Counted from the stretch's first letter, positions 7,589 to 17,060 are shown. The stretch is 33,273 nt of DNA from Clostridia bacterium (GCA_017523615.1 JAFWWK010000243.1:1-33273), one strand, 5' to 3'. The notes: generated by a model not told the origin, from the letters alone. Program-made: numbers and translations.

Positions 7589-10081
7589 TCATAAAAACTT
7601 CCCCGTCACGCTTTCGGCGCAGGAGGCGATGTCTTCCGGCGTGCCGCAGGCGACGATCCGCCCGCCGTCCTCTCCTCCTCCGGGACCCATGTCCACGATC
7701 CAGTCCGCGCCGCGGATCACGTCCAGATCATGCTCGATCACGATCACTGTCGCGCCGCTTTCGATCAGGGTGCGGAACACCTTCATCAGGGTCCGCACAT
7801 CCAGGGGATGCAGCCCGATGGTGGGTTCGTCAAACACAAACACAGAATCCGTCTGCGGCCTGCTCATTTCGCTGGCCAGCTTCAGCCGCTGGGCTTCGCC
7901 GCCGGACAGGCTGGGGGTCGCCTCGCCCAATGTCAGATAGCCGAGCCCCAGGTTTTTCAGCACCTCCAGACGGCTGCGCACCAGATCCATATCCCCGCAG
8001 AAATCCAAAGCCGTATCGATATCCATGGCCATGACCTCCGGCAGGGATCCGGCATGGCCCGCTTTATTCACATGCCGGATCTGCCAGGCTTCCCTTGAAT
8101 ACCGGGCGCCCCTGCACTCCGGGCAGGGGATGTCCACATCCGGCAGGAACTGCACATCCAGGCTGACCGATCCCGTTCCGTCGCACACGGGACAGCGGAG
8201 TTCCCCGGTGTTATAGGAGAAGGCCGACGCTTTTCTGCCCCTGTCCTTCGCATCCCGGGTACGGGCATAGACCTTGCGGAGCTCGTCGTGCACATTGGCG
8301 TAGGTCGCCACCGTGGACCGCACATTGATGCCGATGGGCGTGGCGTCGATCAGCTTCACGTGCCCGATGCCCTCGGCGGAGATGCTTTTTACATGCGGCG
8401 GCAGTTTTTCGTTTTTTGTCATGGCGTCCAGAGCCGGCACCAGGCTTTCCAGGACCAGCGTGGTCTTTCCGGAGCCGGATACGCCGGTGACTGCCGTCAG
8501 CCGCCCCTTCGGGAACTCCGCCTCCAGAGGCCTGACGGTATGCAGTGCCCCGCTGGAAAGACGGATCGCGCCCTGCGCGAACACCTCCGCCTTCGTCCTG
8601 TGGGACCAGGAGGCGTTCCCACGCTCCTTCAGGAACGGACCGATCCTGGAAGCGGGATCTTCGGCGATCTCCCTGACAGTGCCCTCCGCGATGACCCGTC
8701 CTCCCGCGGCGCCTGCTCCCGGACCCATTTCGATCAGCCAGTCCGCTTCCTTCAGGATCTGCGTGTCGTGGTCCACCAAAATGACGGTATTGCCGTCCGA
8801 GGCAAGGTCCCGCATCACGCCCCGCAGCCCCGCGATATTGACGGGATGCAGGCCGATGGAAGGCTCGTCCAGCACATAGAGCACCCCCGTCGTCCGGTTG
8901 CGCACAGCCCGGGCCAATTGCATCCGCTGCCGCTCCCCGGTGGACAGGGTGGAAGCGGCCCTGTCCAGGGACAGGTAGGAAAGTCCAAGGTCCATCAGCC
9001 GCCCGGCGGCATGATGGAAGGATGAGCAGATGCTCTCCGCCATGGGCCGCATTTCCTCCGGCAGGGAAGGAGGCACCCCGCGGACCCATTCGCACAGGTC
9101 GGAAAGCGGCATCCCGCACACCCGGTCCAGGCTCAGGCCGCGGATCCGCGGCGCCCTGGCCGCTTCCGACAGTCTGGTACCGCCGCAGTCCGGGCAGACC
9201 TCCTCCCGGAGGAATTTTTCCACCCGTTTCATGCCTTTTTCGTCCGTCACCTTGTTCAGGGCGTTCAGAACGGTCGCCGTGGCGCTGTAATAGGTGAAGT
9301 CCATTTCCCCGGCGGTCGCCGTATCCGCTTTTTTCGGCCGATAGAAGATGTGCTTTTTGACCATGGGGCCGCGCAGCACGATCTCCTTCTCCCCATCGGT
9401 CAGGTCCCGGTAGGGCACGTCGGTCCGCACCCCCATGGCCCGGCACACGTCCGTCATCAGGGACCACATCAGGCTGTTCCAGGGTGCCACCGCGCCTTCG
9501 TCGATGGTCAGCGTTTCGTCCGGTATGAGGGTGCTTTCGTCCACCGTACGGATGGTCCCCGTCCCGCCGCATTTTTTGCAGGCGCCCTGGCTGTTGAACG
9601 CCAGTTCCTCCGCCCCTGGGCCGTAGAAACGGGCCCCGCAGCATGGGCAGACCGATTCCTGCCCGGCAGCCACAGCCATGGACGGAGGACAGGAATGCCC
9701 ATTGGGGCAGCGATGGCTGCCAAGGCGCGAAAACATCAGCCGCAAACTGTTCAAAAGCTCCGTACCGGTGCCGAAGGTGGAACGGATGCCCGGCACGCCG
9801 GGACGCTGGTGCAGCGCAAGGGCCGCCGGCACATACTTCACCTCGTCAACGTCCGCCCGGGCGGCCTGGGTCATCCGCCGGCGGGTGTAGGTGGAAAGTG
9901 ATTCCAGGTATCGCCTGGAACCCTCGGCATACAGTACCCCCAGCGCCAGGGAGGATTTGCCGGACCCGGACACCCCTGCGATCCCGACGATGCGTCCCAG
10001 GGGAATATCCACGTCGATGTTTTTCAGGTTATGCACCCTCGCGCCACGCACAAGGATACGGTCCGGCGTTCGTCCGGTCAT
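7589..10081 (-). CDS. UvrA-like ABC ATPase lacking the UvrB-binding domain
   Basis: This is a tandem ABC ATPase of the UvrA family, about 830 residues from the ATG at 10081, which follows GGAAAGGAAAA; the longer in-frame extension has no ribosome site. Two Walker A motifs (GVSGSGKSS near residue 36 and GVSGSGKTT in the second half), two signature motifs (STLSTGERQRMQLA and PSLSGGEAQRLKLA) and two Walker B motifs (LDEPSIGLHP, FDEPTIGLHP) are intact. Zinc-type cysteine pairs are present (CPCCGARF, CKKCGGTG, CPDCGGTR, CPVCDGTG, CPECRGARY). The roughly 110-residue UvrB-binding domain of UvrA1 is absent: RLGSHRCPNGHSC is followed almost at once by CPCCGARF. That points to the UvrA2/drug-resistance-type paralogs, for which DNA damage tolerance or drug protection is proposed. 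The serine hydrolase gene lies just upstream. Confidence 0.85.
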   Translation of the reverse strand: MTGRTPDRILVRGARVHNLKNIDVDIPLGRIVGIAGVSGSGKSSLALGVLYAEGSRRYLESLSTYTRRRMTQAARADVDEVKYVPAALALHQRPGVPGIRSTFGTGTELLNSLRLMFSRLGSHRCPNGHSCPPSMAVAAGQESVCPCCGARFYGPGAEELAFNSQGACKKCGGTGTIRTVDESTLIPDETLTIDEGAVAPWNSLMWSLMTDVCRAMGVRTDVPYRDLTDGEKEIVLRGPMVKKHIFYRPKKADTATAGEMDFTYYSATATVLNALNKVTDEKGMKRVEKFLREEVCPDCGGTRLSEAARAPRIRGLSLDRVCGMPLSDLCEWVRGVPPSLPEEMRPMAESICSSFHHAAGRLMDLGLSYLSLDRAASTLSTGERQRMQLARAVRNRTTGVLYVLDEPSIGLHPVNIAGLRGVMRDLASDGNTVILVDHDTQILKEADWLIEMGPGAGAAGGRVIAEGTVREIAEDPASRIGPFLKERGNASWSHRTKAEVFAQGAIRLSSGALHTVRPLEAEFPKGRLTAVTGVSGSGKTTLVLESLVPALDAMTKNEKLPPHVKSISAEGIGHVKLIDATPIGINVRSTVATYANVHDELRKVYARTRDAKDRGRKASAFSYNTGELRCPVCDGTGSVSLDVQFLPDVDIPCPECRGARYSREAWQIRHVNKAGHAGSLPEVMAMDIDTALDFCGDMDLVRSRLEVLKNLGLGYLTLGEATPSLSGGEAQRLKLASEMSRPQTDSVFVFDEPTIGLHPLDVRTLMKVFRTLIESGATVIVIEHDLDVIRGADWIVDMGPGGGEDGGRIVACGTPEDIASCAESVTGKFL

Positions 10082-10212
10082 CTTCTTCGTTTTTCCTTTC
10101 CGTCCGGGCCCGTCCCGGATGTTTTCACATACCGCGGGCGGGATCGTGCCGCCGGGAGGATCGCCCCCCCGGCCGGTTCCCGCGGGTTTTAAGGTCCGTC
10201 TCCGCACTTTTC

Positions 10213-11400
10213 TTATCGCACATCGCGGATCGCGACGCCGAGGGCCTTCGCGGCCTCCGGATGATAATGCTTATCCTTCAGGTACACAAAATCCACGGAG
10301 GAGATCACCTTTCCCTCCCCCGGCCAGTCGACGCTTCCCGTCCCGTCCGGCGCGAGCCCGTAATCGGCGATCGTTTTCCCGGGAGGCGGGATAAGCACCG
10401 TCAGCCTGTCCATCACCCGGTTCCCGAGGAAAAACTCGAATATGCCCAGCTTTGGATCGACGGCGATATGGTTCCCGGTAAAACCGCTGAGGGAAATGGC
10501 CTCATCGCTCATATACTCCGGCACCTCGCTGTGACGCTGCACCGGATTGCGGACATAGCATAACAGGCCCAGATGTTGCGTCCAGCCGCCGCCGGGCAGC
10601 GGGCGGCCCGTGCGGTTGCGGGCCATCTCCTTCAGATCCCCGGCGGAAAGCACGTCGCCCCGGAGGATGCCCCGGCACAGCCGCGCCATATCCCCGGCGG
10701 TGGAAAAAAGGCCCGCGTGCCCGCAGAAGGCTTCCCCATCCGGGGCCATGGCCCTGGCTTTGGGATCATGCGCAGATCCGAGGGAAACGCCCTCCCTGAC
10801 CAGCCATTTTTCGCCCTGGATCCGATGTTCGCGGTCATAGCACACGCAGCGGGAGATCTCGTTTTCAGGCACGCGGCACCGGGTCTCCTTCATTCCCAGG
10901 GGGCGCAGAAGCTCCCGTTCCACGATCTCCGCCAGCGTTTCGTCCGCCGCGCCTTCCAGGATGTACCGCGCCGTCATGGCGTGGATGTCGGAATAGGCGT
11001 TCGGCCCGTTGGGAAGGGGACGGCACTTAAACAGCATGGCTTCGGCGGCTTTTTTATCCGGCTGCGCGTCGATCCTCTCAGGCGTCCGCAGCGCGATCTC
11101 AAACCCGAGTACCTGGGCGACGGTGATATCCTCAAGAAAAGCGAACTGCGGGGCGTAGCGGGTGACCTTTGCGCCGAAGTCCAGCTTTCCCGCGGCCCTG
11201 AGCCGCATGGCGGCAAGGCCCGTGAACAGCTTGGACAGGGATGCCAGGTCGAATATGCTGTCCGCCGTGACCGGCCTTCCGTCCGGGGAAGCGACGCCGC
11301 CAAAGGCGGCCCGCGCGGTGTCCCGGGTGCCGCAGACCGCCGACATGCAGGCAAGGGAGCGGCTTACCTGCGTAAAATATCGAATGGCTTCCGGCAGCAC
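10213..11400 (-). CDS. Serine hydrolase, beta-lactamase/penicillin-binding protein-like
   Basis: This 395-residue protein belongs to the class C beta-lactamase-like (PF00144-type) serine hydrolases. The SxxK motif is S54-L-S-K57 within DLASLSKLFTG, the second motif is YSD in PNAYSDIHAM, and GHAGLFST lies where these proteins carry their glycine-rich stretch. No signal peptide is visible, so a cytoplasmic esterase or peptidase is more likely than cell-wall beta-lactam hydrolysis. The start is GTG at 11400, three bases after the TGA of the upstream P-type ATPase gene. This spacing suggests translational coupling, although no functional link between the two is obvious. Confidence 0.75.
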   Translation of the reverse strand: MLPEAIRYFTQVSRSLACMSAVCGTRDTARAAFGGVASPDGRPVTADSIFDLASLSKLFTGLAAMRLRAAGKLDFGAKVTRYAPQFAFLEDITVAQVLGFEIALRTPERIDAQPDKKAAEAMLFKCRPLPNGPNAYSDIHAMTARYILEGAADETLAEIVERELLRPLGMKETRCRVPENEISRCVCYDREHRIQGEKWLVREGVSLGSAHDPKARAMAPDGEAFCGHAGLFSTAGDMARLCRGILRGDVLSAGDLKEMARNRTGRPLPGGGWTQHLGLLCYVRNPVQRHSEVPEYMSDEAISLSGFTGNHIAVDPKLGIFEFFLGNRVMDRLTVLIPPPGKTIADYGLAPDGTGSVDWPGEGKVISSVDFVYLKDKHYHPEAAKALGVAIRDVR

Positions 11401-11403
11401 GGC

Positions 11404-14034
11404 TCACACCCATTCCCTGTTTCGTCTGATATAGAATGTTTTCAGGACCTGGGCCAGCAGGCAGTACACCGCCATCAGGATGACCAGCCACAATCCGAAA
11501 CCCGGTACCATGACCGGAAGATCGAACAGTCCTGCTATGGCGGTAAAGCCGATCAGCAGCGTCGCCGCCACCACCAGCATGGAGGAGAGCGTCAGCTGTT
11601 TTGACGCGCGGTCCTGGATAAACGGGATCTTCGGCGTACGGATGGTGTGGATGACGACGGTCTGGGATATCACGCCGAACATGAACCAGCCGCACTGGAA
11701 GAACCCTGCCGTCTCATTGCTGTTGAATTTGAACACATGCCAGAGGACCAGGAAGCACATGACGTCCAGCACCGTACTGAGCAGGCCGAAATACACCATG
11801 AACTTCTTGATGCCGGGAATATCCCATTTTTTCGGCAGACGGATATATTCGTCCTCCACGTGGTCAAAGGGCATGCCCAATTGAGCAAAGTCGTTCAGGA
11901 TGTTCTGCACAAGGATATGCAGCGGCATAAGCGGCAGGAAGGGAAGGAAGATGCTTGCGATCAACACCGAGAACATATTGCCGAAATTGCCGCTGACGGA
12001 CATCTTCAGGTATTTGGACATGTTCGCAAAGGTCCTGCGTCCCTCGATGACGCCTTCGTCCAGCACGTTCAGATCCTTTTCCAGAAGAATGATGTCCGCG
12101 ACCTCCTTGGCGATGTCCACCGCCGTATCCACGGAGATGCCGACGTCCGCCTGTTTCAGGGGAAGGCTGTCGTTGATGCCGTCGCCCATATAGCCCACGA
12201 TGTGACCGTTCGATTGCAGCGCTTTCACCACCCGCTGTTTCTGGTAGGGCGACAGCTTGGAGAAGATATGGCATTTTTCACTGGCTTCCTTCAGCGCCGC
12301 GTCGTCCATTGCCTCCACCTGGGCGCCGGTGAGCGTGTAGTCGGTGGGGATCCCCAGCCGTCCGCAGATGCTGATGGCCACGCCCTCCGAATCCCCCGTG
12401 AGCACCACCGTGCGCACGCCGTTGCGCTTCAGGGCGGCGATGGCGGGTTCCGCCGAGGGCTTGGGCGGGTCAAGGAAGCCCACAAAGCCGATCAGCACCA
12501 TATCACTCTCGTCCTGCACCCCGAAGGTCTCCACGCCGTGCACGTTGTTTTTTTGTGCCACGGCGATCACGCGGATGCCCTGCAGGTTGTTTTCCTCGGC
12601 CAGCTTCCGGGCATTTTGCACGAGCTCCGGCGTAATGGGCTTTACCTCCCCGTCGATCTCGATATATCCGCAGATGGAAAGGACCTCCTCCACGGCGCCT
12701 TTGGTGATCAGCTGCCTCTTTCCCTCCTTGTCCCGCAGCACGACGCTCATACGGCGTCGGCTGAAATCAAAGGGGATCTCGTCCTCCCGGGCATAAGCCT
12801 CCTTCAGGTAGAAAAGCTCCTCCTTCTCGGCGCGGTTGATGATAGCCACGTCCATCAGGTTTTTGAGCCCCATCTGGAAATAGCTGTTCAGAAAGGCGTG
12901 GCGCAGGATGCGCTTGTCCTCGCGTCCCTTTACGTCCATGTATTTTTCCAGCACAATCTCGTCCTGCGTCAGGGTCCCGGTCTTGTCCGTGCACAGCACG
13001 TCCATCTCCCCGAAGGTCTGTATGGAACCCAGGCGCTTGACGATGGTCTGTTTCCTGGACATGTTCACGGCGCCCTTGGCCAGAGACGACATCATGATCA
13101 CCGGAAGCATCTCCGGCATGATGCCCACGGCGATGGTTACGCCGAACATCAGCGATTCCAGCCAGTTCCCCTTGGTGATAAAGTTGGCGATAAAGATGAT
13201 GGGTACCATGATCACCATGAACCGGATCAGGAGCCTGCTGATGGAATTGACGTTCTGCTCGTAGCTGCTCTTGTCCTGGAATGTGTTCAGGCTTTTTGCC
13301 ATGCTGCCGAAATAGGTCTGGTTGCCAGTGGCGAGGATCACGGCCATCGCGCTGCCGGAAACGACGTTGCTTCCCATGAAGCCGACGTTGTCCAGTTCGG
13401 CAATCGCCGTGCCTTCGCTGTCGATCCCCGCGAATTTCTCCACCGGGTTGCTTTCGCCCGTCAGCTGGGACTGGTCGATGAACAGGTCCTTTGTCCTGAT
13501 AAAGCGTACGTCCCCGGGGATCATGTCGCCCGAAGCCAGTTTCACGACGTCGCCGGGCACGGCCTCCTCGATGTCTATCTCCACCTCGATACCGTTGCGG
13601 ATGACGTCGATCCTGTTGCTGATCATCTTCTGCAGCTTTTTCGCCGCGCCGTTGGACTTTTCTTCCTGGACGAAGGAGATCACGCCGGAAACAGCGATGA
13701 CAAACACCAGCATCAGGAACGTCGCCCAGTTGGGATCGTCCGCGACGATGACATCCGTGACCAGCGTTACCCCGGCCACGGCGAGCAGCACGATGTTGAA
13801 CGGGTTTATGACGGCTTCCCTTATCCGCTTTAAAAGGCTGTTTTCATTGCCCGCGTCGATGATATTCCTGCCGTATTCCTCCAGGCGCTCGCTTGCTTCC
13901 ACCGGGTTCAGGCCGTCCTCGCAGGTCGAGAACTGCCGGAAGATCTCCTCCTCCGTCCGCCTTGAGTATCCGATCAGCTTCCGCTCCACGTCGTTTTGCT
14001 GCTGCGCCGTCTTTTTCGCTGATTTTTTTACCAT
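11404..14034 (-). CDS. mgtA: Magnesium-translocating P-type ATPase (MgtA family)
   Basis: This 876-residue P3B-type ATPase imports Mg2+ across the membrane using ATP. It has the N-terminal cation-ATPase domain, PGDVVKLASGD and TGES in the actuator domain, the TM4 signature MPEMLPVI typical of MgtA/MgtB, the phosphorylation motif DKTGTLT, the hinge GDGINDS and six C-terminal membrane segments. The N-terminus is basic and lysine-rich. AGGGAAGGA precedes the ATG. The upstream gap to the GH43 gene is only 149 bases and is partly filled by a double-hairpin repeat. An M-box riboswitch of usual size would not fit, and none was seen. The serine hydrolase gene follows within three bases. Confidence 0.93.
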   Translation of the reverse strand: MVKKSAKKTAQQQNDVERKLIGYSRRTEEEIFRQFSTCEDGLNPVEASERLEEYGRNIIDAGNENSLLKRIREAVINPFNIVLLAVAGVTLVTDVIVADDPNWATFLMLVFVIAVSGVISFVQEEKSNGAAKKLQKMISNRIDVIRNGIEVEIDIEEAVPGDVVKLASGDMIPGDVRFIRTKDLFIDQSQLTGESNPVEKFAGIDSEGTAIAELDNVGFMGSNVVSGSAMAVILATGNQTYFGSMAKSLNTFQDKSSYEQNVNSISRLLIRFMVIMVPIIFIANFITKGNWLESLMFGVTIAVGIMPEMLPVIMMSSLAKGAVNMSRKQTIVKRLGSIQTFGEMDVLCTDKTGTLTQDEIVLEKYMDVKGREDKRILRHAFLNSYFQMGLKNLMDVAIINRAEKEELFYLKEAYAREDEIPFDFSRRRMSVVLRDKEGKRQLITKGAVEEVLSICGYIEIDGEVKPITPELVQNARKLAEENNLQGIRVIAVAQKNNVHGVETFGVQDESDMVLIGFVGFLDPPKPSAEPAIAALKRNGVRTVVLTGDSEGVAISICGRLGIPTDYTLTGAQVEAMDDAALKEASEKCHIFSKLSPYQKQRVVKALQSNGHIVGYMGDGINDSLPLKQADVGISVDTAVDIAKEVADIILLEKDLNVLDEGVIEGRRTFANMSKYLKMSVSGNFGNMFSVLIASIFLPFLPLMPLHILVQNILNDFAQLGMPFDHVEDEYIRLPKKWDIPGIKKFMVYFGLLSTVLDVMCFLVLWHVFKFNSNETAGFFQCGWFMFGVISQTVVIHTIRTPKIPFIQDRASKQLTLSSMLVVAATLLIGFTAIAGLFDLPVMVPGFGLWLVILMAVYCLLAQVLKTFYIRRNREWV

Positions 14035-14131
14035 TATTCCTTCCCTCCCATGAGCTTTCCCCGATGAGCCGTCATGCGATAGACGTCTTTCACAGCGCGT
14101 CCCTCTCCTGTCCCCAAAGAGGGTCTGGCCA

Positions 14132-14186
14132 GAAAAAACGGACTCTTATGATGTTCCAACGCCGGCAAAGGCAGAAAAAGCCTTTA
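14132..14186 (-). repeat. Double-hairpin terminator repeat, copy 2 (after GH43 gene)
   Basis: The element overlaps the TAA of the GH43 gene. On the minus strand AAAGGC/GCCTTT form a short first stem around a T-rich loop. The shared segment GCCGGCG...CATCATAAGAGT comes next, and a CCG followed by six T closes a weaker second stem. The plus-strand core ACTCTTATGATGT is nearly identical to copy 3. Confidence 0.5.
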
Positions 14187-15512
14187 CACGGTCAGACGGA
14201 ACCAGTCGATGGTCAGCTTTCCCGTCATGCGCAAGGCGATCTCATGCTCACCCGGATCGTTTATCAGGGAAACCTCTTTCTCGGTCATGGCGGGCAGCGC
14301 CTCGTTGAGGCGCAGGTGCCCGGCCGTCTTTCCGTCCGAAAGAATTTCGATTTCGGCGTCCTTTTCTCCTTGCAGGCGCAGCGTCATGCGCATATTTTTC
14401 TCCATGCCGTATACATGGGGATAACGTGCGCTGTGGGTGCCCTTGTCCTGGGCAACGGCAAAGCCCTCGTGCTTTCCGTCCCGCTTCAATTCGATCTTAC
14501 GGACATAGGGCGCGTCGATCTCCATGTACCATTCCGCCTGGATCCTGTCCCAGGCCGCGTTGTACTGGCCCACGCCGTACTTTCTGATCTCCTCGTCGAA
14601 CATCAGCGTGCCATCGTCGCATACGTGCAGGTACATCAGCCAGCTCTGCCGGTAGGACCAGCTTTCCGTGCCGCAGCTCACGGCGTAGAACCACTGCCCC
14701 TTCCATTCCGTAAAGGAACCGTGGTCGATAAAAGCCCGTCCGTCGGGATAATGGGGAATGTCCGCTCCGATGTTCCCACGGAAAATATAGGGCCCCAGGC
14801 GGCTGTCGGATGTGGCGTAGCGGCCTGCCCAGTACAGATACCACCTGTCGCCGTATCGAAATGCTTCGGCCTGGTCGGACCTGAGTACGCCAAGCAGCTC
14901 CTCTTTGGTGTTCTCGTCCGGGTATACCGGCACCTTGCGGGCGCTTCCCGGCACCACCTCGATCATGTTCTCCTTCAGCTGCATGGCCCAGTAGTGGTCC
15001 GTCCAGTCGCTCCCGAACACGATCCAGGCCCGGCTGTCCTGATCGTCCGGAAGGATCACGTCGGGGTCGTATGAGTTGGTTGGCGTGATGCCCTTGGGCA
15101 GGATGGGCGTTTTCCCCCTGGCGTCCTTAAACGGCCCGTCCGGCCGGTCGCTGACCGCGACGCCGGTGGATTCGCCACCATGGGAATAATAGAGGTAGTA
15201 CTTCCCGTCCCACGGGCTGCGTACCGCGTCGCAGGCCCAGCAGTCGGTGGAGTCGGCAGGGAGATAGGTATCCTTCCGGTCCAGGGATCTTCTGCACTCC
15301 CAATGGACCAGATCCTCGCTAAACAGCACATACCAGTCCCGCATGATGAACTTGTCCCAGCCCTCGTCATGGCCCACATACACATACATGTTTTCCTTCC
15401 CCGTATCCGGGTTCACGAAGATCTTGATATGCGGGTCCGGGAACATGTTGTCCGAAACGCCCGCGGGCAGCAATGGGTTCCCGATCCGTGATCCGTTTTC
15501 ATTGCGATCCAT
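14184..15512 (-). CDS. Glycoside hydrolase family 43-type protein with C-terminal beta-sandwich
   Basis: This 442-residue protein looks like a five-bladed beta-propeller GH43 enzyme (arabinofuranosidase/xylosidase clan). The three carboxylates can be placed: Asp in the opening PDPHIKIFVNPD region, Asp in SYDPDVILPDD, and Glu in SDQAEAFRYGDRWYLYWAG. Repeated WYLYWAG and KYYLYYSHGG strands are typical blades. The last about 130 residues (IDAPYVRKIELKRDG to NDPGEHEIALRM) resemble a CBM6-like sandwich. No signal peptide is visible, so it probably acts on imported oligosaccharides. ATG 15512 follows GGAGGGGG; the in-frame extension to 15554 has no ribosome site. It is divergent from a sugar-oxidoreductase-like gene with a likely operator between them. 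Confidence 0.75.
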   Translation of the reverse strand: MDRNENGSRIGNPLLPAGVSDNMFPDPHIKIFVNPDTGKENMYVYVGHDEGWDKFIMRDWYVLFSEDLVHWECRRSLDRKDTYLPADSTDCWACDAVRSPWDGKYYLYYSHGGESTGVAVSDRPDGPFKDARGKTPILPKGITPTNSYDPDVILPDDQDSRAWIVFGSDWTDHYWAMQLKENMIEVVPGSARKVPVYPDENTKEELLGVLRSDQAEAFRYGDRWYLYWAGRYATSDSRLGPYIFRGNIGADIPHYPDGRAFIDHGSFTEWKGQWFYAVSCGTESWSYRQSWLMYLHVCDDGTLMFDEEIRKYGVGQYNAAWDRIQAEWYMEIDAPYVRKIELKRDGKHEGFAVAQDKGTHSARYPHVYGMEKNMRMTLRLQGEKDAEIEILSDGKTAGHLRLNEALPAMTEKEVSLINDPGEHEIALRMTGKLTIDWFRLTV

Positions 15513-15558
15513 AAGACCCCCTCCGTGTAAATCATATAAGAAAATAAAAAACACCCGG

Positions 15559-15566
15559 AAGCGCTT
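15559..15566. promoter_or_regulatory. Candidate LacI/GalR- or CcpA-type operator core
   Basis: The perfect palindrome AAGCGCTT lies 47 bases upstream of the GH43 start codon, flanked by GG and TTCC. A central CG in this setting is typical of LacI-family operators. It fits the CcpA cre consensus poorly at its ends. Confidence 0.35.
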
Positions 15567-15647
15567 TTCCCCGGATAGGAAAGAGATCGTCCTGCGGCCG
15601 GCAGGCGAAACCGTGAAAACCTTCGGCCGTTCCTTATCGGTTATTGA

Positions 15648-15676
15648 TTGACAGGGAAAAAGCCAGCCTGTACAAT
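15648..15676 (+). promoter_or_regulatory. Near-consensus sigma-A promoter for the Gfo/Idh/MocA gene
   Basis: TTGACA (15648-15653) and TACAAT (15671-15676) are separated by exactly 17 bases. The leader to the start codon at 15782 is about 100 bases. Confidence 0.7.
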
Positions 15677-15781
15677 CATAGCAAATAAGAAATCCGTTGT
15701 AAAGGTCCGCGGCTTACGGTGCCCGCGCGGTCCGCGTTTCCGCCGCAAAAAGGGAAGCGGCCTTTCAGGGAGGAGATCGCA

Positions 15782-16954
15782 ATGGAAAAAGTCAGAACGG
15801 CCGTGGTGGGCTGCGGCATGATCAGCAACATCTACATCAAAAACCTGAAAAGCCTCTTTTCGATCATTGATCTTATCGCCGTGTCCGATCTCGACCGGGC
15901 CAAAGCGGAAGAAAAAGCCGGCACCTGGAACATTCGCCGGGTGATGACCGTCGACGAGGTCGCCTCCTCCCCCGAGATCGAAATGGTGATCAACCTGACC
16001 CCCGCCTTTGCGCATTACGGCGTCATCAAAAAAATGCTGGAGGCAGGCAAGCATGTATGGACCGAAAAAGTGATGACGGTCACCCTGGACGAAGCCAGGG
16101 AGCTGTGCGCCCTGGCGGACCGGAAAGGGCTGTACCTCGGCGTCGCGCCGGATACCGTGCTGGGGGCCGGAGTGCAGACCGCCCGCCGCGCGCTGGATAC
16201 CGGGATGATCGGCGAAGTCACCTCGGGGATCGCCGTCATCAACCGCGACCAGTCCCTGAACGCCGAGGTGTTCACCTTCCTGCGGGGCAAGGGCGGCTCG
16301 CTGCCCTATGACGTGGGCATCTACTATATCGGCGCTCTGCTCTGCCTATTGGGGCCGGTGCGGTCCGTCAAGGCCTTCGGAGCGCCGGCGCCGGTGCACG
16401 AACCCCGATTCCTTTTCCGCAACGCGGGGGAAGCGCCGTGGCAGATCCCCGGCAGCGGCGTGCTTTCCGCATCCCTGCGCTTTGGCTGCGGCGCGCTGGT
16501 GAGCGTGCTCTTTGACGGCAACACCGTCAACGCTTCCCAGCACATCCTGACGCTGTTCGGCACCCGGGGCGTGCTCAGGGTGGGAGATCCCGATACCTTC
16601 GGGGGACAGAACACGCTGCTTTATGCCGATCAAAAGGAATGCGTCCTGCCCTTCACCCACGGTTACGACGGCAAAAACACTTTGGATCCCACCCCCTTTG
16701 ACTATTACGGCCACCGGGGCGTCGGCGCGGCGGAAATGGCTTATGCCATCCGGCAGGGGCGGCCCAACCGGTGCGGCAGGGAATACGGTCTGCATTGCCT
16801 GGAAGTCCTGGAGGCCATGGAAAGATCCGCGTCCACGGGCGAAACGGCGGAACTGGATACGCAGTTTTCCATGAAGCCCCTGTCACCCGGCTATTACAGC
16901 AGCTTTATGGGCGGATCCGACCGTGCGGACGCCGAGTTCTCCCTGATGGACTGA
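15782..16954 (+). CDS. Gfo/Idh/MocA-family oxidoreductase
   Basis: This is an NAD(P)-dependent sugar or inositol dehydrogenase-like protein of 390 residues. The N-terminal Rossmann fold shows VVGCGMISN (about 8-16), SDLDRAKAEEKA as the second strand/helix, and TEKVMTVTLDEARELC where the family has its EKP motif (Pro replaced by Val-Met). The C-terminal substrate domain begins near GAGVQTARRALDTG and includes GGSLPYDVGIYYIGALLCLLG. GGGAGGAG precedes ATG 15782. The in-frame upstream extension to 15719 lies in the leader and is not needed. The substrate is unknown. The position opposite a GH43 gene suggests a role in handling a plant-polysaccharide sugar. Confidence 0.8.
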   Translation: MEKVRTAVVGCGMISNIYIKNLKSLFSIIDLIAVSDLDRAKAEEKAGTWNIRRVMTVDEVASSPEIEMVINLTPAFAHYGVIKKMLEAGKHVWTEKVMTVTLDEARELCALADRKGLYLGVAPDTVLGAGVQTARRALDTGMIGEVTSGIAVINRDQSLNAEVFTFLRGKGGSLPYDVGIYYIGALLCLLGPVRSVKAFGAPAPVHEPRFLFRNAGEAPWQIPGSGVLSASLRFGCGALVSVLFDGNTVNASQHILTLFGTRGVLRVGDPDTFGGQNTLLYADQKECVLPFTHGYDGKNTLDPTPFDYYGHRGVGAAEMAYAIRQGRPNRCGREYGLHCLEVLEAMERSASTGETAELDTQFSMKPLSPGYYSSFMGGSDRADAEFSLMD

Positions 16955-16992
16955 TCCGGGCGGAACCGCTCTCTCCCCTCCCCGCACAGCAA

Positions 16993-17024
16993 GGGCCGCG
17001 GCGGATGTGTTTCCGCCGCGGCCC
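16993..17024. terminator. Strong hairpin between convergent genes
   Basis: A perfect 13-bp G+C-rich stem (16993-17005 with 17012-17024) encloses a six-base loop between the convergent oxidoreductase and small secreted-protein genes. It has no long T-tract on either strand, so its efficiency as an intrinsic terminator is uncertain. Confidence 0.55.
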
Positions 17025-17060
17025 AAAGATACCGGGATTTTCTGTTTTACGCCGGAGGGA

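Noticed and set aside
8211..9644. Long minus-strand open frame inside the UvrA-like gene
   Set aside because: The Gly/Arg-rich translation in a second frame of a high-G+C gene shows no motifs, while the overlapping frame carries all ABC motifs.
11647..13833. Very long plus-strand open frame opposite mgtA
   Set aside because: It is an antisense shadow: His/Gln/Asp-rich, no ribosome site, no family resemblance, and mgtA on the other strand is unmistakable.
14035..14183. Mg2+-sensing M-box riboswitch before mgtA
   Set aside because: The 149-base gap is partly occupied by a double-hairpin repeat, and no M-box-like arrangement of stems was visible.
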